A stretch of DNA of 64,000 bases, from contig JACIXY010000007.1 of NCBI GenBank assembly GCA_014360195.1, positions 1 to 64,000 of the forward strand, read 5' to 3'. The position numbers were made by a program, and so were the translations under genes. This stretch comes from Bacillota bacterium (GTDB taxonomy: Bacteria; Bacillota; SHA-98; UBA4971). This document shows positions 44,133 through 52,275 of this stretch, piece after piece. Within the stretch, counting starts at the first letter, position 1, and each line of letters starts with the position of its first letter. The notes beneath the pieces were generated by a model. The model saw only the letters and a program-made list of their open reading frames with translations. It had not been told where the DNA came from and searched no databases.

Positions 44133-45704
44133 ATGGCTGAGTCCCAGGGCGAAAACCCATGGAGGCGGACACTCCGCTTCGGAATGAGGGGTCGCGACGT
44201 AGCCCTGCTCCAGGAGCAGCTATCGCGCCTGGGCTACTACACCGGCGAGATCGACGGCGTCTTCGGCATCCTGACCAAGGATGCGGTGAGGGATCTGCAG
44301 AAAGCCCACAGGCTCCGGGTGGACGGCATCGCAGGTAAAGAAGTGTTTGCGTTGATCCGTTCCGGGCTTGCAAAGCCGGTGCTCAGGCACTTTGTGGCCC
44401 GCGGCGAGACCTGCGCGCACATCGCGAGGCGCTACAACATCCCAATCGAGCTTCTTCTCCAGGCCAACCGGCTTCCAGACCCCGAGGTACACGAGGGCCA
44501 ATGCCTCGACATTCCGGTTTCGCGCCTTCTCGCGTACTGCGCCGGAGGCGATGACGCCGAGAGGTCCTGGGATTCCTATGAGCGTCACCTGACGTTCATT
44601 TCCATGGTGGCCCCGCGTTGGTTCACCCTGAATGCTGATGGCACGATCACAGGCGATCCGGTCAAGAGGGTTACGGCCCTTGCGCTTCTGGCTGACATCC
44701 GGGTAGTGCCGGTGGTCGCTCCTGGCTCGCGCCTGCTCTCCCCGGACCGCCGGAGTCAGGCCAGCGCTAACGCTAGCGCCAACGCCAACGCCAACGCCAA
44801 CGCCAGCACCAACGCGAACGCGGGCATCAACGCCAATGCCAACGCCAACGCCAACGCTAACGCTAACGCTAACGCTAACCCCGACGCCGACAGCGAATGC
44901 GAGCGGCGGCGCGAGCGTGAGCGCGACCGCACGTGCGTGAGCGACGAAGCAGGCGAGGCGACGCTCGATGCAGTGTTGATGGATGCTGCGGCGCGCCGCG
45001 CCGCGATAAAGGGCATAGCAGGCGCCGCGGCGCGGAGCCGCGCTCACGGCATCGTCCTCTCGGTGAGTGCTCCCGGGCCCGGGGACGGATATGCGTTCAC
45101 CTCTTTCGTGCGCGAGCTTGCCTCCGTGCTCGAACGCGACGGGCGGGACCTCAGCCTCGAGATCCCCGCGCCGGGCGCGGAAGGTGAAGGCGCCGGGAGA
45201 AATCCACTGGAGTATCAGGAGCTCGCCAGGACCGCAAGACAGATCATCGTGCGATTGCATGAGGAGCCGAAGCGCCTTGCTGTGCCCGCGCCGCCCGCGT
45301 CCCCCGCACGAGCCCGCGCCGTCCTCAAGGGCATGGTGCGTCTGGTCCCACCGTGGAAAATGGTCCTCGGAGTTCCGCTCTTCGGTATCGACTTCTCGGC
45401 CGCGCCCGGGGCTCCACCGATACGCCGCGCGCACTCCGAGATAGCCGACATCCTGGACATCTACAAGCCATCGGTGGTCCGCGCCGAGCCAGGGGGTGCC
45501 TGCATGTTCAGGTACAGGTCTTTCCGCGTGAACCACACGGTCTTCTTCATGGATGCAACAAGCGTCGCAAGTTACGTCGATCTCGTCCTCAAGTTCAACC
45601 TGGCGGGGCTTGCCATAGCAGACCTCGGGGATGAGGACCCACTCATATGGGACACCTTCAGGACCAGGTTCAAAGCCCTCCGCGACTCCCTTTTGCCCGC
45701 CTGA
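44133..45704 (+). CDS. Peptidoglycan-binding / LysM / GH18-like protein without catalytic acids
   Basis: 523 aa. Residues about 10-70: peptidoglycan-binding domain (MRGRDVALLQEQLSRLGYY, DGVFGILTKDAVRDLQKA). Residues about 88-135: LysM-like (HFVARGETCAHIARRYNIPIE). The rest resembles the YaaH/SleL-type GH18 spore cortex glucosaminidase (FISMVAPRWFTLNADGTI; VPLFGIDFS). The place of the catalytic DxxDxDxE reads AHGIVLSVSAPGPG, so the acids are gone. An (Asn-Ala)n insertion, from AACGCC/AACGCT repeats (nt 44760-44885), splits the domain. Probably a binding or structural spore protein. ATG 44133 follows GGAGGGTG. Confidence 0.78.
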   Translation: MAESQGENPWRRTLRFGMRGRDVALLQEQLSRLGYYTGEIDGVFGILTKDAVRDLQKAHRLRVDGIAGKEVFALIRSGLAKPVLRHFVARGETCAHIARRYNIPIELLLQANRLPDPEVHEGQCLDIPVSRLLAYCAGGDDAERSWDSYERHLTFISMVAPRWFTLNADGTITGDPVKRVTALALLADIRVVPVVAPGSRLLSPDRRSQASANASANANANANASTNANAGINANANANANANANANANPDADSECERRRERERDRTCVSDEAGEATLDAVLMDAAARRAAIKGIAGAAARSRAHGIVLSVSAPGPGDGYAFTSFVRELASVLERDGRDLSLEIPAPGAEGEGAGRNPLEYQELARTARQIIVRLHEEPKRLAVPAPPASPARARAVLKGMVRLVPPWKMVLGVPLFGIDFSAAPGAPPIRRAHSEIADILDIYKPSVVRAEPGGACMFRYRSFRVNHTVFFMDATSVASYVDLVLKFNLAGLAIADLGDEDPLIWDTFRTRFKALRDSLLPA

Positions 45705-45747
45705 CGGAGACGCCCAGCAGGCGGCGGCGGAGGAGGAGAAGGGTAGA

Positions 45748-47007
45748 ATGGTGAGGGCCCTTGTTACGGGGATCACCGGCTTTGCCGGGAGCCACCTGGC
45801 TGAGTACCTGCTGAATCGCAAAGACGTAGAAGTTTACGGAACTGTGCGGTGGAGGAGCAGAACCGAGAACATCGAGGGCATCCGGGGCCGGATAAGGCTC
45901 GTGGAGTGCGACCTTATGGATGCGACCGCCGTGGACCAGGCGGTCCAGAAGGTGCGACCGGATCTCATCTTTCATCTTGCCGCGCAGAGTTTCGTGCCGA
46001 CGTCCTGGCTCGCCCCGGCGGAGACCCTGATGAACAACATCCTCGGGGAGCTCAACCTGTTCGAGGCCGTGCGACGTGCCGGGATAGACCCGCTCATCCA
46101 GATTGCGTGCTCATCGGAGGAATACGGCCTCGTGCACGAGGACGAGGTACCCATAAACGAGGACAGCCCGCTCCGCCCGCAGAGCCCCTACGCAGTGAGC
46201 AAGATCGCCCAGGACTTCCTAGGTTACCAGTATTTCCGCAGCTACGGTCTGCGGGTGGTCCGTACGCGCACCTTCAACCACACCGGGCCGAGGCGCGGGG
46301 AGGTGTTCGTGACATCCAGCTTCGCGAAGCAGATCGCCGAGATAGAACACGGGCTCGCCGAGCCTGTTCTCAAGGTGGGGAACCTCGACGCGAGGCGCGA
46401 TTTCACTGATGTGCGGGACGTCGTGCGTGCCTACTGGCTTGCGCTCGAGCGCGGGGAGCCGGGCGAGGTATACGTCATCGCCAGCGGGCGCGACTATCGG
46501 ATCTCTGAAGTGGCCGAGATGCTCCTTGCCATGTCCACGGTTCCGATACGGATCGAGCAGGACCCCTCGAGGATGAGGCCGTCAGATGTTCCCGTGCTGC
46601 TGGGCGACTCGACGAAATTCCGGCGGAGGACCGGCTGGGAGCCCCTCATCCCGTTTGAGAAAACCCTCGCGGACCTGCTGGAGTACTGGCGCGCCAGGGT
46701 GGCGTACGAGGCCCCGCGCAGAGGGAGCCGCCGGGCGTACGGCAGCGCCACCAACGCCACCAACGCCGACAGCGCCGACAGCGGCGACACCAGCGCCAGC
46801 GCCAGCACCAGCACCAGGACCAGCGCTAGCACCAACAGCAGCGACGGCAATAGCGTCGGTGACAGCAGCATAGCCAGCGGCGCAAGCGGGGGCGAGGGCG
46901 AAGGCGGAGGCGACGACGGGCGCGGGCGCGGGCGTGGGCACGGGCACGGCGGCGGCGACGGGGACGGAGACGCAGCCCGGAGCGGAAGCGGGGGGAATCG
47001 CCGGTGA
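45748..47007 (+). CDS. NAD(P)-dependent nucleotide-sugar dehydratase/epimerase (GDP-mannose 4,6-dehydratase-like)
   Basis: 419 aa extended SDR. Cofactor motif VTGITGFAGSHLAEYLL, FHLAAQSFVPTSW, CSSEEYG (catalytic Ser/Glu region), SPYAVSKIAQD (YxxxK), RTFNHTGPRRGEVFVTSSF and VRDVVRAYWLAL are typical of GDP-mannose dehydratase or RMD-type enzymes making 6-deoxysugars. The last 85 residues are a Ser/Thr/Ala then Gly/Asp/His low-complexity tail from simple repeats (nt 46740-46990). ATG 45748 follows GGAGGAGAAGGG. The next gene starts in the stop (GTGA overlap). Likely supplies a deoxysugar for spore-surface glycosylation. Confidence 0.85.
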   Translation: MVRALVTGITGFAGSHLAEYLLNRKDVEVYGTVRWRSRTENIEGIRGRIRLVECDLMDATAVDQAVQKVRPDLIFHLAAQSFVPTSWLAPAETLMNNILGELNLFEAVRRAGIDPLIQIACSSEEYGLVHEDEVPINEDSPLRPQSPYAVSKIAQDFLGYQYFRSYGLRVVRTRTFNHTGPRRGEVFVTSSFAKQIAEIEHGLAEPVLKVGNLDARRDFTDVRDVVRAYWLALERGEPGEVYVIASGRDYRISEVAEMLLAMSTVPIRIEQDPSRMRPSDVPVLLGDSTKFRRRTGWEPLIPFEKTLADLLEYWRARVAYEAPRRGSRRAYGSATNATNADSADSGDTSASASTSTRTSASTNSSDGNSVGDSSIASGASGGEGEGGGDDGRGRGRGHGHGGGDGDGDAARSGSGGNRR

Positions 47008-48089
47008 AAGCGATAATCCTTGCCGGCGGCAGGGGCACGCGCCTGCGGCCCCTCACGCACGATAACCCCAAGGGCCTCGTCCCGATGGTTACAAGGCCGT
47101 TTATTGAGTATCAGATCGAACTTCTCCGGACTCACGGGATCCACCGGATCGTACTCAGCTTGAATTACATGGCGCCCGAGTTCTCTCGGCGGTTGCAGGA
47201 CGGCGCCAGGTGGGGCGTGTCCATCGAGTACGCCGTGGAGGACGTCCCGCTGGGCACTGCCGGCGCCATAAAGAACTGCGAGACGTGCCTGGGCGGTGAG
47301 CGGGTGCTGGTGCTCAACGGAGACGTGCTGACCGACGTGGACCTCGGGAGGCTCAATGCCGAGCACGAGGAACGAGGAAGCGATGTGACCATAGCCACCG
47401 TCACAGTGGATGACCCGGCCGCGTACGGGCTGGTTCTCGTCGATTCAACGGGCCTCGTGACGGGCTTCCTGGAGAAACCCGGCTGGGACGAGGTGGCGGT
47501 CAACACGATAAACGCCGGTATATACGTGATCGAGCCGTCGATCATCGCGGACCTGCCGCAAGGCCGCGAGATCTCATTCGAGCGGGAAGTGATCCCCGCG
47601 CTGCTAGCGAAGGGCGCCGCAGTGCGGGCGCACGCGAGCCGGGGCTACTGGCTCGACATCGGCACCCTGCGTAACTACCTGAAGGCTCACATGGACATCC
47701 TCGACAGGAGGATCGACGTCATGATCCCGGGGCGCAAGGTGGGGCGGGGGGTGTGGAGCGGGAAGAATGCCGTGGTCCACAGGACGGCCCGTCTCGCGGG
47801 GCCAGTCGTCATGGGACACCACGTGGCGATTCAGGCGAGAGCGGAGGTGGGCCCGCGGGTTGTCCTTGGGCACGGATGCAGCGTAGGTGAAGGGGCGCAC
47901 GTGTCGGAGTCGGTGCTCCACGACGGCGTCCAGGTGGGCAAGGGCGCGAAGGTCCGCAGGTGCATCGTTGCGGCTGCGGCGCGGATTGGGGACGCATGCC
48001 GCCTGGATTCGATGGTGGTGGCGCCGTCGAGCGTCGTGGGTGCGGGGACGCGCGTTGATCCCGAACTCTCGGCGCCTGTTGCAGGATAG
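47004..48089 (+). CDS. Sugar-1-phosphate nucleotidyltransferase with left-handed beta-helix domain
   Basis: 361 aa. N-terminal nucleotidyltransferase domain: KAIILAGGRGTRLRPLT (signature), NPKGLVPMVTRPFIEYQ, LNGDVLTDVDLG, GYWLDIGTLRNYLKAHMD. The C-terminal part (about 250 onward) is a hexapeptide-repeat beta helix (GPVVMGHHVAIQARAEVGPRVV). It matches mannose-1-phosphate guanylyltransferase or related enzymes. Coupled to the dehydratase gene by a 4-bp overlap, so the two probably make one activated sugar (for example GDP-mannose then a GDP-deoxysugar). Confidence 0.88.
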   Translation: MKAIILAGGRGTRLRPLTHDNPKGLVPMVTRPFIEYQIELLRTHGIHRIVLSLNYMAPEFSRRLQDGARWGVSIEYAVEDVPLGTAGAIKNCETCLGGERVLVLNGDVLTDVDLGRLNAEHEERGSDVTIATVTVDDPAAYGLVLVDSTGLVTGFLEKPGWDEVAVNTINAGIYVIEPSIIADLPQGREISFEREVIPALLAKGAAVRAHASRGYWLDIGTLRNYLKAHMDILDRRIDVMIPGRKVGRGVWSGKNAVVHRTARLAGPVVMGHHVAIQARAEVGPRVVLGHGCSVGEGAHVSESVLHDGVQVGKGAKVRRCIVAAAARIGDACRLDSMVVAPSSVVGAGTRVDPELSAPVAG

Positions 48090-48334
48090 TCCGACTTTCC
48101 CTGAACATTCCCTTTTCGGCTCGCGGCTCGCGGCTCGCGGCTCCAGGCTCCCGACCCCGACCCCGACCCCGGTCCCTGGCCTCTGGCCGATGATCTGCGG
48201 ATGCCAGTCCCGGATGTGGCGCCCGGACCTGCTCTCTGTGCCTTGCTGCCTACCTGTCCCCGGGCGGCAGGCTGTCTGGCCCGGTGCACGGGTGCGCGCG
48301 GTCGCCGGGGCGGCGTCGCATTTAGAAATATATG
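48090..48334. other. Intergenic region with small repeats
   Basis: Contains three copies of GCTCGCG/GGCTCGC (about 48119-48140) and three of CCCCGA (about 48152-48171). No gene seen; the SPOCS promoter is at its right edge. Confidence 0.5.
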
Positions 48335-48364
48335 CACATTTTGGTTAGTCGCCCGCATATAGTA
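48335..48364 (+). promoter_or_regulatory. Candidate sigma-K promoter for the LysM-SPOCS operon
   Basis: CACA (48335-48338), 17-nt spacer, CATATAGTA (48356-48364). Both boxes fit the sigma-K consensus (mACm and CATANNNTA). The start codon of the SPOCS gene is 55 bp downstream of the -10 box. Confidence 0.6.
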
Positions 48365-48419
48365 GAAATGAAAAGCGAGTGTACTGGTTTATGCCTGTCA
48401 CGAGAAAGGGGGAGAGGAG

Positions 48420-50012
48420 ATGGCTGTGGGTGTCGAGCTCAAGGAGGAGCTCCTCAAGGTCGAACAGGTCGTCGGCGAAACCACGGCGCGCAAGGTCCTG
48501 CGTGAGATGCTCACGATCCCTGAGAACCTGCCTACCGCCGAGAAGATCATCAGCGTCGACGCAGATATCCTCACAAGTTCATTCCAGCTCATAAGGGGCA
48601 AGGTTCTGGTGGAGGGCACCATCAGGGTGCGGGCGCTCTATGTGGGACGGGTGGCCGCCGGCACCCAGCCGGTGCAACTCCTTGAGCAGGATGTATCCTT
48701 CGAGCTCATCGCCGAGGTTCCGGGCACGGATCCCTCGATGAACGCCTTCGTCGAGGTGGATATCCACGACGTATCATTCGACCTGGTTGACGTCCGCACC
48801 CTGGATGTGCGACTCGTCCTGTCCGCAACGGTCAAGGTCACGAGGACCGAGCAACTCGAGGTGGTGACCGAGGTCACCGGCCCGCCGGACCTCCAGGTGG
48901 CCAGGGAGCTTTTGAAGGTCGAGGATGTGGTGGGGGAGGCGACGGCACAGGCTCTCGTCACCGGGAGGCTTACGGTACCGCCTGAGAAGCCGGACATCGA
49001 GTCGGTCATCAGTGTGGAAGCAAAGCCTCGTCTCACGGATGTCCAGGTGCTCGACGGACAGGTGGTGGCGGAAGGCCTCATCGATGTTGATATCCTGTAC
49101 GCGGCGGTGCCTCACGATCCTTACCTGCCGAGGTTGCCGGTGCATTTCTTCTCGACCCAGCTCCGGTTCTCGCAGGTCATCGAAGTCCCTGGGGCGGCTG
49201 TGGGCATGCGGGCACAGGTGAGGCTTGCGCTCGAGACGGTGAGCTTTAGCGAACTTGACTTCCGCACGGTCAGCGTTGATGTGGTGCTCAAGCTGACCGC
49301 GAAGGTGACGGTCACAAGGCAGCTCGAGATCGTCACCGAGGTGACATCAAAGACCACCGTGCTCGACGTGGAGAAGAGGCTGCTCCGCGTGGAGGACGTC
49401 ATCGGCGAGGACACGGTCCAGACGATACTCAAGGAAACCCTGGAAGTGCCGAGGGAGAAGCCCAACATCGAGCGCGTCCTCAGGATCGATACGTCGGTCA
49501 AGGAGGCGTCCTACAGGATCATCGACGGCAAGGTCATCGTTGAGGGCGTCGTCGAGCTCCAGACGCTTTACGTGGCCCAGACCCCCGAGGGCGACCAGCC
49601 GGTGCACCACATGTCGCACCGGCTGAAGTTCACGCAGGTAGTGGAGGTGCCCGGCACGCAGGAGGGGTTTCTGGCCGAGACGCGCGTCGCCATCGAGCAC
49701 GTGGACTTCGAGGTGGTCGATGACAGGCGGTTCACTGCGAAGGTCCTGGTTAGCGTGTTCGCGAAGGTCACCGAGCCTGTGCAGCTCAACGTCGTGGTCA
49801 ACGTGGTGGTCGTGAAGCCCCCGGAGGTGCCGTGCCCGCAGCCGACCATCGTCATGGTCACGATCCAGCCGGGCGATACGCTCTGGGCCCTCGCACGCAA
49901 GTACAACACAACCGTGGCCGCGATAATCCAGGCTAACCCGGGCATTCAGCCGGAGAATCTCCAGGTAGGCCAGGTCATCCAGATCCCTGCCTGCCCGGCG
50001 CCCAAGGGCTAG
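48420..50012 (+). CDS. SPOCS-LysM protein (SipL-like) with three SPOCS repeats
   Basis: 530 aa. Three SPOCS domains (GKVLVEGTIRVRALYVG at about residue 59; GQVVAEGLIDVDILYAA at about 213; GKVIVEGVVELQTLYVA at about 369) and a C-terminal LysM (VTIQPGDTLWALARKYNTTV then QPENLQVGQVIQIP). SPOCS plus LysM is the architecture of SipL, which binds SpoIVA at the forespore surface in Clostridioides difficile through its LysM. ATG 48420 is preceded by GGGGGAGAGGAG. A sigma-K-like promoter lies just upstream. Confidence 0.92.
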   Translation: MAVGVELKEELLKVEQVVGETTARKVLREMLTIPENLPTAEKIISVDADILTSSFQLIRGKVLVEGTIRVRALYVGRVAAGTQPVQLLEQDVSFELIAEVPGTDPSMNAFVEVDIHDVSFDLVDVRTLDVRLVLSATVKVTRTEQLEVVTEVTGPPDLQVARELLKVEDVVGEATAQALVTGRLTVPPEKPDIESVISVEAKPRLTDVQVLDGQVVAEGLIDVDILYAAVPHDPYLPRLPVHFFSTQLRFSQVIEVPGAAVGMRAQVRLALETVSFSELDFRTVSVDVVLKLTAKVTVTRQLEIVTEVTSKTTVLDVEKRLLRVEDVIGEDTVQTILKETLEVPREKPNIERVLRIDTSVKEASYRIIDGKVIVEGVVELQTLYVAQTPEGDQPVHHMSHRLKFTQVVEVPGTQEGFLAETRVAIEHVDFEVVDDRRFTAKVLVSVFAKVTEPVQLNVVVNVVVVKPPEVPCPQPTIVMVTIQPGDTLWALARKYNTTVAAIIQANPGIQPENLQVGQVIQIPACPAPKG

Positions 50013-50117
50013 GCCAGGCGAGGCCGCAGATTGCCCGATGGCCGGTCGGGGGTAGCCTGCTGGTAGCAACAACGCCGGTAACATTTCACGTTGTGGCGTT
50101 CCGGGCGTCGGGCGCCT

Positions 50118-50156
50118 GGGCAAAGGCCACGGGGACCGTGCCCGTGGCCTTTGCCC
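50118..50156. terminator. Perfect 16-bp hairpin between SPOCS genes
   Basis: GGGCAAAGGCCACGGG (50118-50133) and CCCGTGGCCTTTGCCC (50141-50156), loop GACCGTG. No T-run follows on either side, so it may be an attenuating or protective hairpin instead of a full terminator. Confidence 0.55.
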
Positions 50157-50293
50157 GAGCGGCGGGTGCCATGTCAGCCTGACGGAGCGCGAGTGCGGGC
50201 GTGCGTTGTCCAGGGCAGTCAGGGAGCCAACCGGACGTCGCCTCGTTGTGGAGTTCAGAAAGCACGATTGTGGGAAAGGGAGGGAGAAGGGAA

Positions 50294-51712
50294 ATGGTTC
50301 TAAGGAGGGAGCGGCTGAAGCTCTTCGAGGTCGTCGGCGAGAGGGTGGCAACCGTCACCCTGAGAAGCGTGCAGTCGGTGCCTAACGGCAAGCCCGACGT
50401 CCAGAAGATCTTGAGCATCGTCAACGTAACGGTCTCAGCAACCGGGACGCCGCTACCGAACAAGGTGGTCGTGGAGGGCACGGCGACAGTGCAGACCATC
50501 TATGTCGCCGCCTTGCCCGAGCAGCCGGTGCATCATATGGAGCACACCATCAGCTTCCTTCAGTTCGTCGACGTCCCCGGAGCGCAGCCAGGGATGACCG
50601 TCATCGCGAGGCCGAAGGTCACGTTCTCCGACATAGTGATCAGAAACCCGAGGGAAGTTGAAATCGAACTCATTATTGAGCTCTTCGTCAAGGTGACGCA
50701 GCTTGTGCAGCTTGACGTGGTCACCGACGTGATGTTCAAGAGCATCCCGGTGAAGGTCGAGAAGAACCTTGTACGAGTCGAGCGGGTGGTAGGCGAGAAC
50801 ACGGGTCAGGTGATACTGAGCAACACCCTGCCGGTGCCGGCCGGCAAGCCGCCGGTTTTGAAGATCCTCGGCATCATCAGCGCCGAGGTGTTGCCGACTG
50901 AGGTGAGGGTGATCCCGGACCTGGTGATTGTCCAGGGTCAGATCAGGACCCAGATACTCTACGTGGCGAATCTGCCCGACCAGCCCGTCCACCAGATGCA
51001 TCAGACGGTGAACTTCCTTGTCAACATCAGGATCCCGGGAGCTATGCCCGGCCTCATGGTTGAGCTCTTCCCGACCGTGGAGTTCGCGCAGGCGACCGTC
51101 GTGGACCCGATGACGATCATGCAGGACTTGGTCATCAGCATATTCGCGAAAGTTACCGAGATCCAGCAGATGAGGGTCGTGACCGACGTCAGGTCCGACA
51201 GGATTCCCATCAATGCTGTGCGGCAGCTAGTCGCGATCGAGGACGTCGTCAATGAGGTGACCCAGCAGGTTAACATCCGCCAGGAAGTCACGATTCCTCA
51301 AGAGAAGCCGGCTGCGGCCAAGATCGTCAGCGTCTTCAGTTCGGCGGTGGAGATAACCCGGTCGGACATCCTCGACGGCAAGGTAATCCTCGAGGGGAGG
51401 CTTGTCCTGCAGGTGATATACGTAGCAGCACTGCCGGACCAGCCGGTCCACCACATGCACCTCGAGGTACCCTTCACGACGTTCGTGGACCTGCCGGGCG
51501 CGTTCCCCGGGATGAACATCCTTGTCCGGCCAAAGGTGGAGTTCGCCACCGTTCAGCTCCTGCCGGTCGGGGTAACGCCCTCGCCCGAGGTCGGGACACG
51601 CGATGTGCTCGTCGACGCCATCATCGAGGTGTTTGTTAAGGTCACCAAAACCGTGCAGAAGCACGTGGTCATCGACGTCCTTGTGCCCGAGGAGTTCCGG
51701 GATATGAACTAA
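50294..51712 (+). CDS. SPOCS-domain (DUF3794) protein with three repeats
   Basis: 472 aa. SPOCS units at NKVVVEGTATVQTIYVAALPEQPVHHM, DLVIVQGQIRTQILYVANLPDQPVHQM and GKVILEGRLVLQVIYVAALPDQPVHHM (each quoted here beyond its core only by name; the shared core is QPVHxM), each followed by a PGA.PGM turn. No LysM and no signal peptide. ATG 50294 follows GGGAGGGAGAAGGG. Its TAA stop (51710-51712) lies in the first bases of element copy F (CTAATAGG), so the insertion fixed the C-terminus (EEFRDMN). Confidence 0.9.
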   Translation: MVLRRERLKLFEVVGERVATVTLRSVQSVPNGKPDVQKILSIVNVTVSATGTPLPNKVVVEGTATVQTIYVAALPEQPVHHMEHTISFLQFVDVPGAQPGMTVIARPKVTFSDIVIRNPREVEIELIIELFVKVTQLVQLDVVTDVMFKSIPVKVEKNLVRVERVVGENTGQVILSNTLPVPAGKPPVLKILGIISAEVLPTEVRVIPDLVIVQGQIRTQILYVANLPDQPVHQMHQTVNFLVNIRIPGAMPGLMVELFPTVEFAQATVVDPMTIMQDLVISIFAKVTEIQQMRVVTDVRSDRIPINAVRQLVAIEDVVNEVTQQVNIRQEVTIPQEKPAAAKIVSVFSSAVEITRSDILDGKVILEGRLVLQVIYVAALPDQPVHHMHLEVPFTTFVDLPGAFPGMNILVRPKVEFATVQLLPVGVTPSPEVGTRDVLVDAIIEVFVKVTKTVQKHVVIDVLVPEEFRDMN

Positions 51713-51920
51713 TAGGTCGTGATGAGTAATCGCCGGGTCCAGAGAGCGCACGCGCCGTGCAGGGTTGCCGGTGTTGCACTCGGGGACGGCGCCCCAAGCG
51801 GGGCGCGCTTCGCCAAAATCCGGCCTGTCGGGCAACTGGCCGGATTTTGACACCCCTCGTGCAATAACCGGCAACCCAAGACCTCGGAAAACGAGAGAAA
51901 ACTAATGACCTCATACTTAG
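51709..51920 (+). repeat. Palindromic element copy F (212 bp, long form)
   Basis: Left end CTAATAGG (51709), core GGTTGCCGGTGTTGCACTCG ... CGTGCAATAACCGGCAACC, inner hairpins GGCGCCCCAAGCGGGGCGC and CAAAATCCGGCC ... GGCCGGATTTTG, right end CTCATACTTAG (to 51920). Very similar to copy G. Supplies the stop codon of the preceding SPOCS gene. Confidence 0.92.
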
Positions 51921-51987
51921 GCCGGTCGTCCGCGACAGACACGCACCACTACACCTGGGCTTGACATCCGACCAAGGCCCCGGAACA

Positions 51988-52033
51988 GGGGACCTCCAGC
52001 GCTTCCGCTGGGGTCCCTTGCTGCGCTTCTTTG
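51988..52033 (+). terminator. Hairpin with partial T-run upstream of the last SPOCS gene
   Basis: GGGACCTCCAGCG near 51989-52001 pairs with CGCTGGGGTCCC to about 52017 around CTTC-type loop, followed by TTGCTGCGCTTCTTT. Could terminate the upstream operon. Confidence 0.45.
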
Positions 52034-52080
52034 GCCTGTCAGGCGGCGACCAGTGGTCGGCGTCCGGCTGGCGGCGGCCA

Positions 52081-52133
52081 GCAACCGGAGTCAGCAACCA
52101 GAGCCAGCAACCGGATGTCGGCAACCGGGCGGC
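52081..52133 (+). repeat. 13-bp tandem repeat GCAACCGGA(G/T)
   Basis: GCAACC occurs at 52081, 52094, 52107 and 52121, steps of 13, 13 and 14 bp. It lies upstream of the GTG at 52276, in an open frame that I regard as untranslated. Confidence 0.6.
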
Positions 52134-52275
52134 AGGCCTCCGGGCGGTCCGCGACGGTCTGCGACCGGCGGTCGCCGACGCCACGCGGCCCGCCGCGCCC
52201 CGCCCGGCGGTGGCGCCGGACAGCATCCAGACATATCATATCCTGGTAAAGAGCTTGCGGGAAGGAGGAAGTGAG

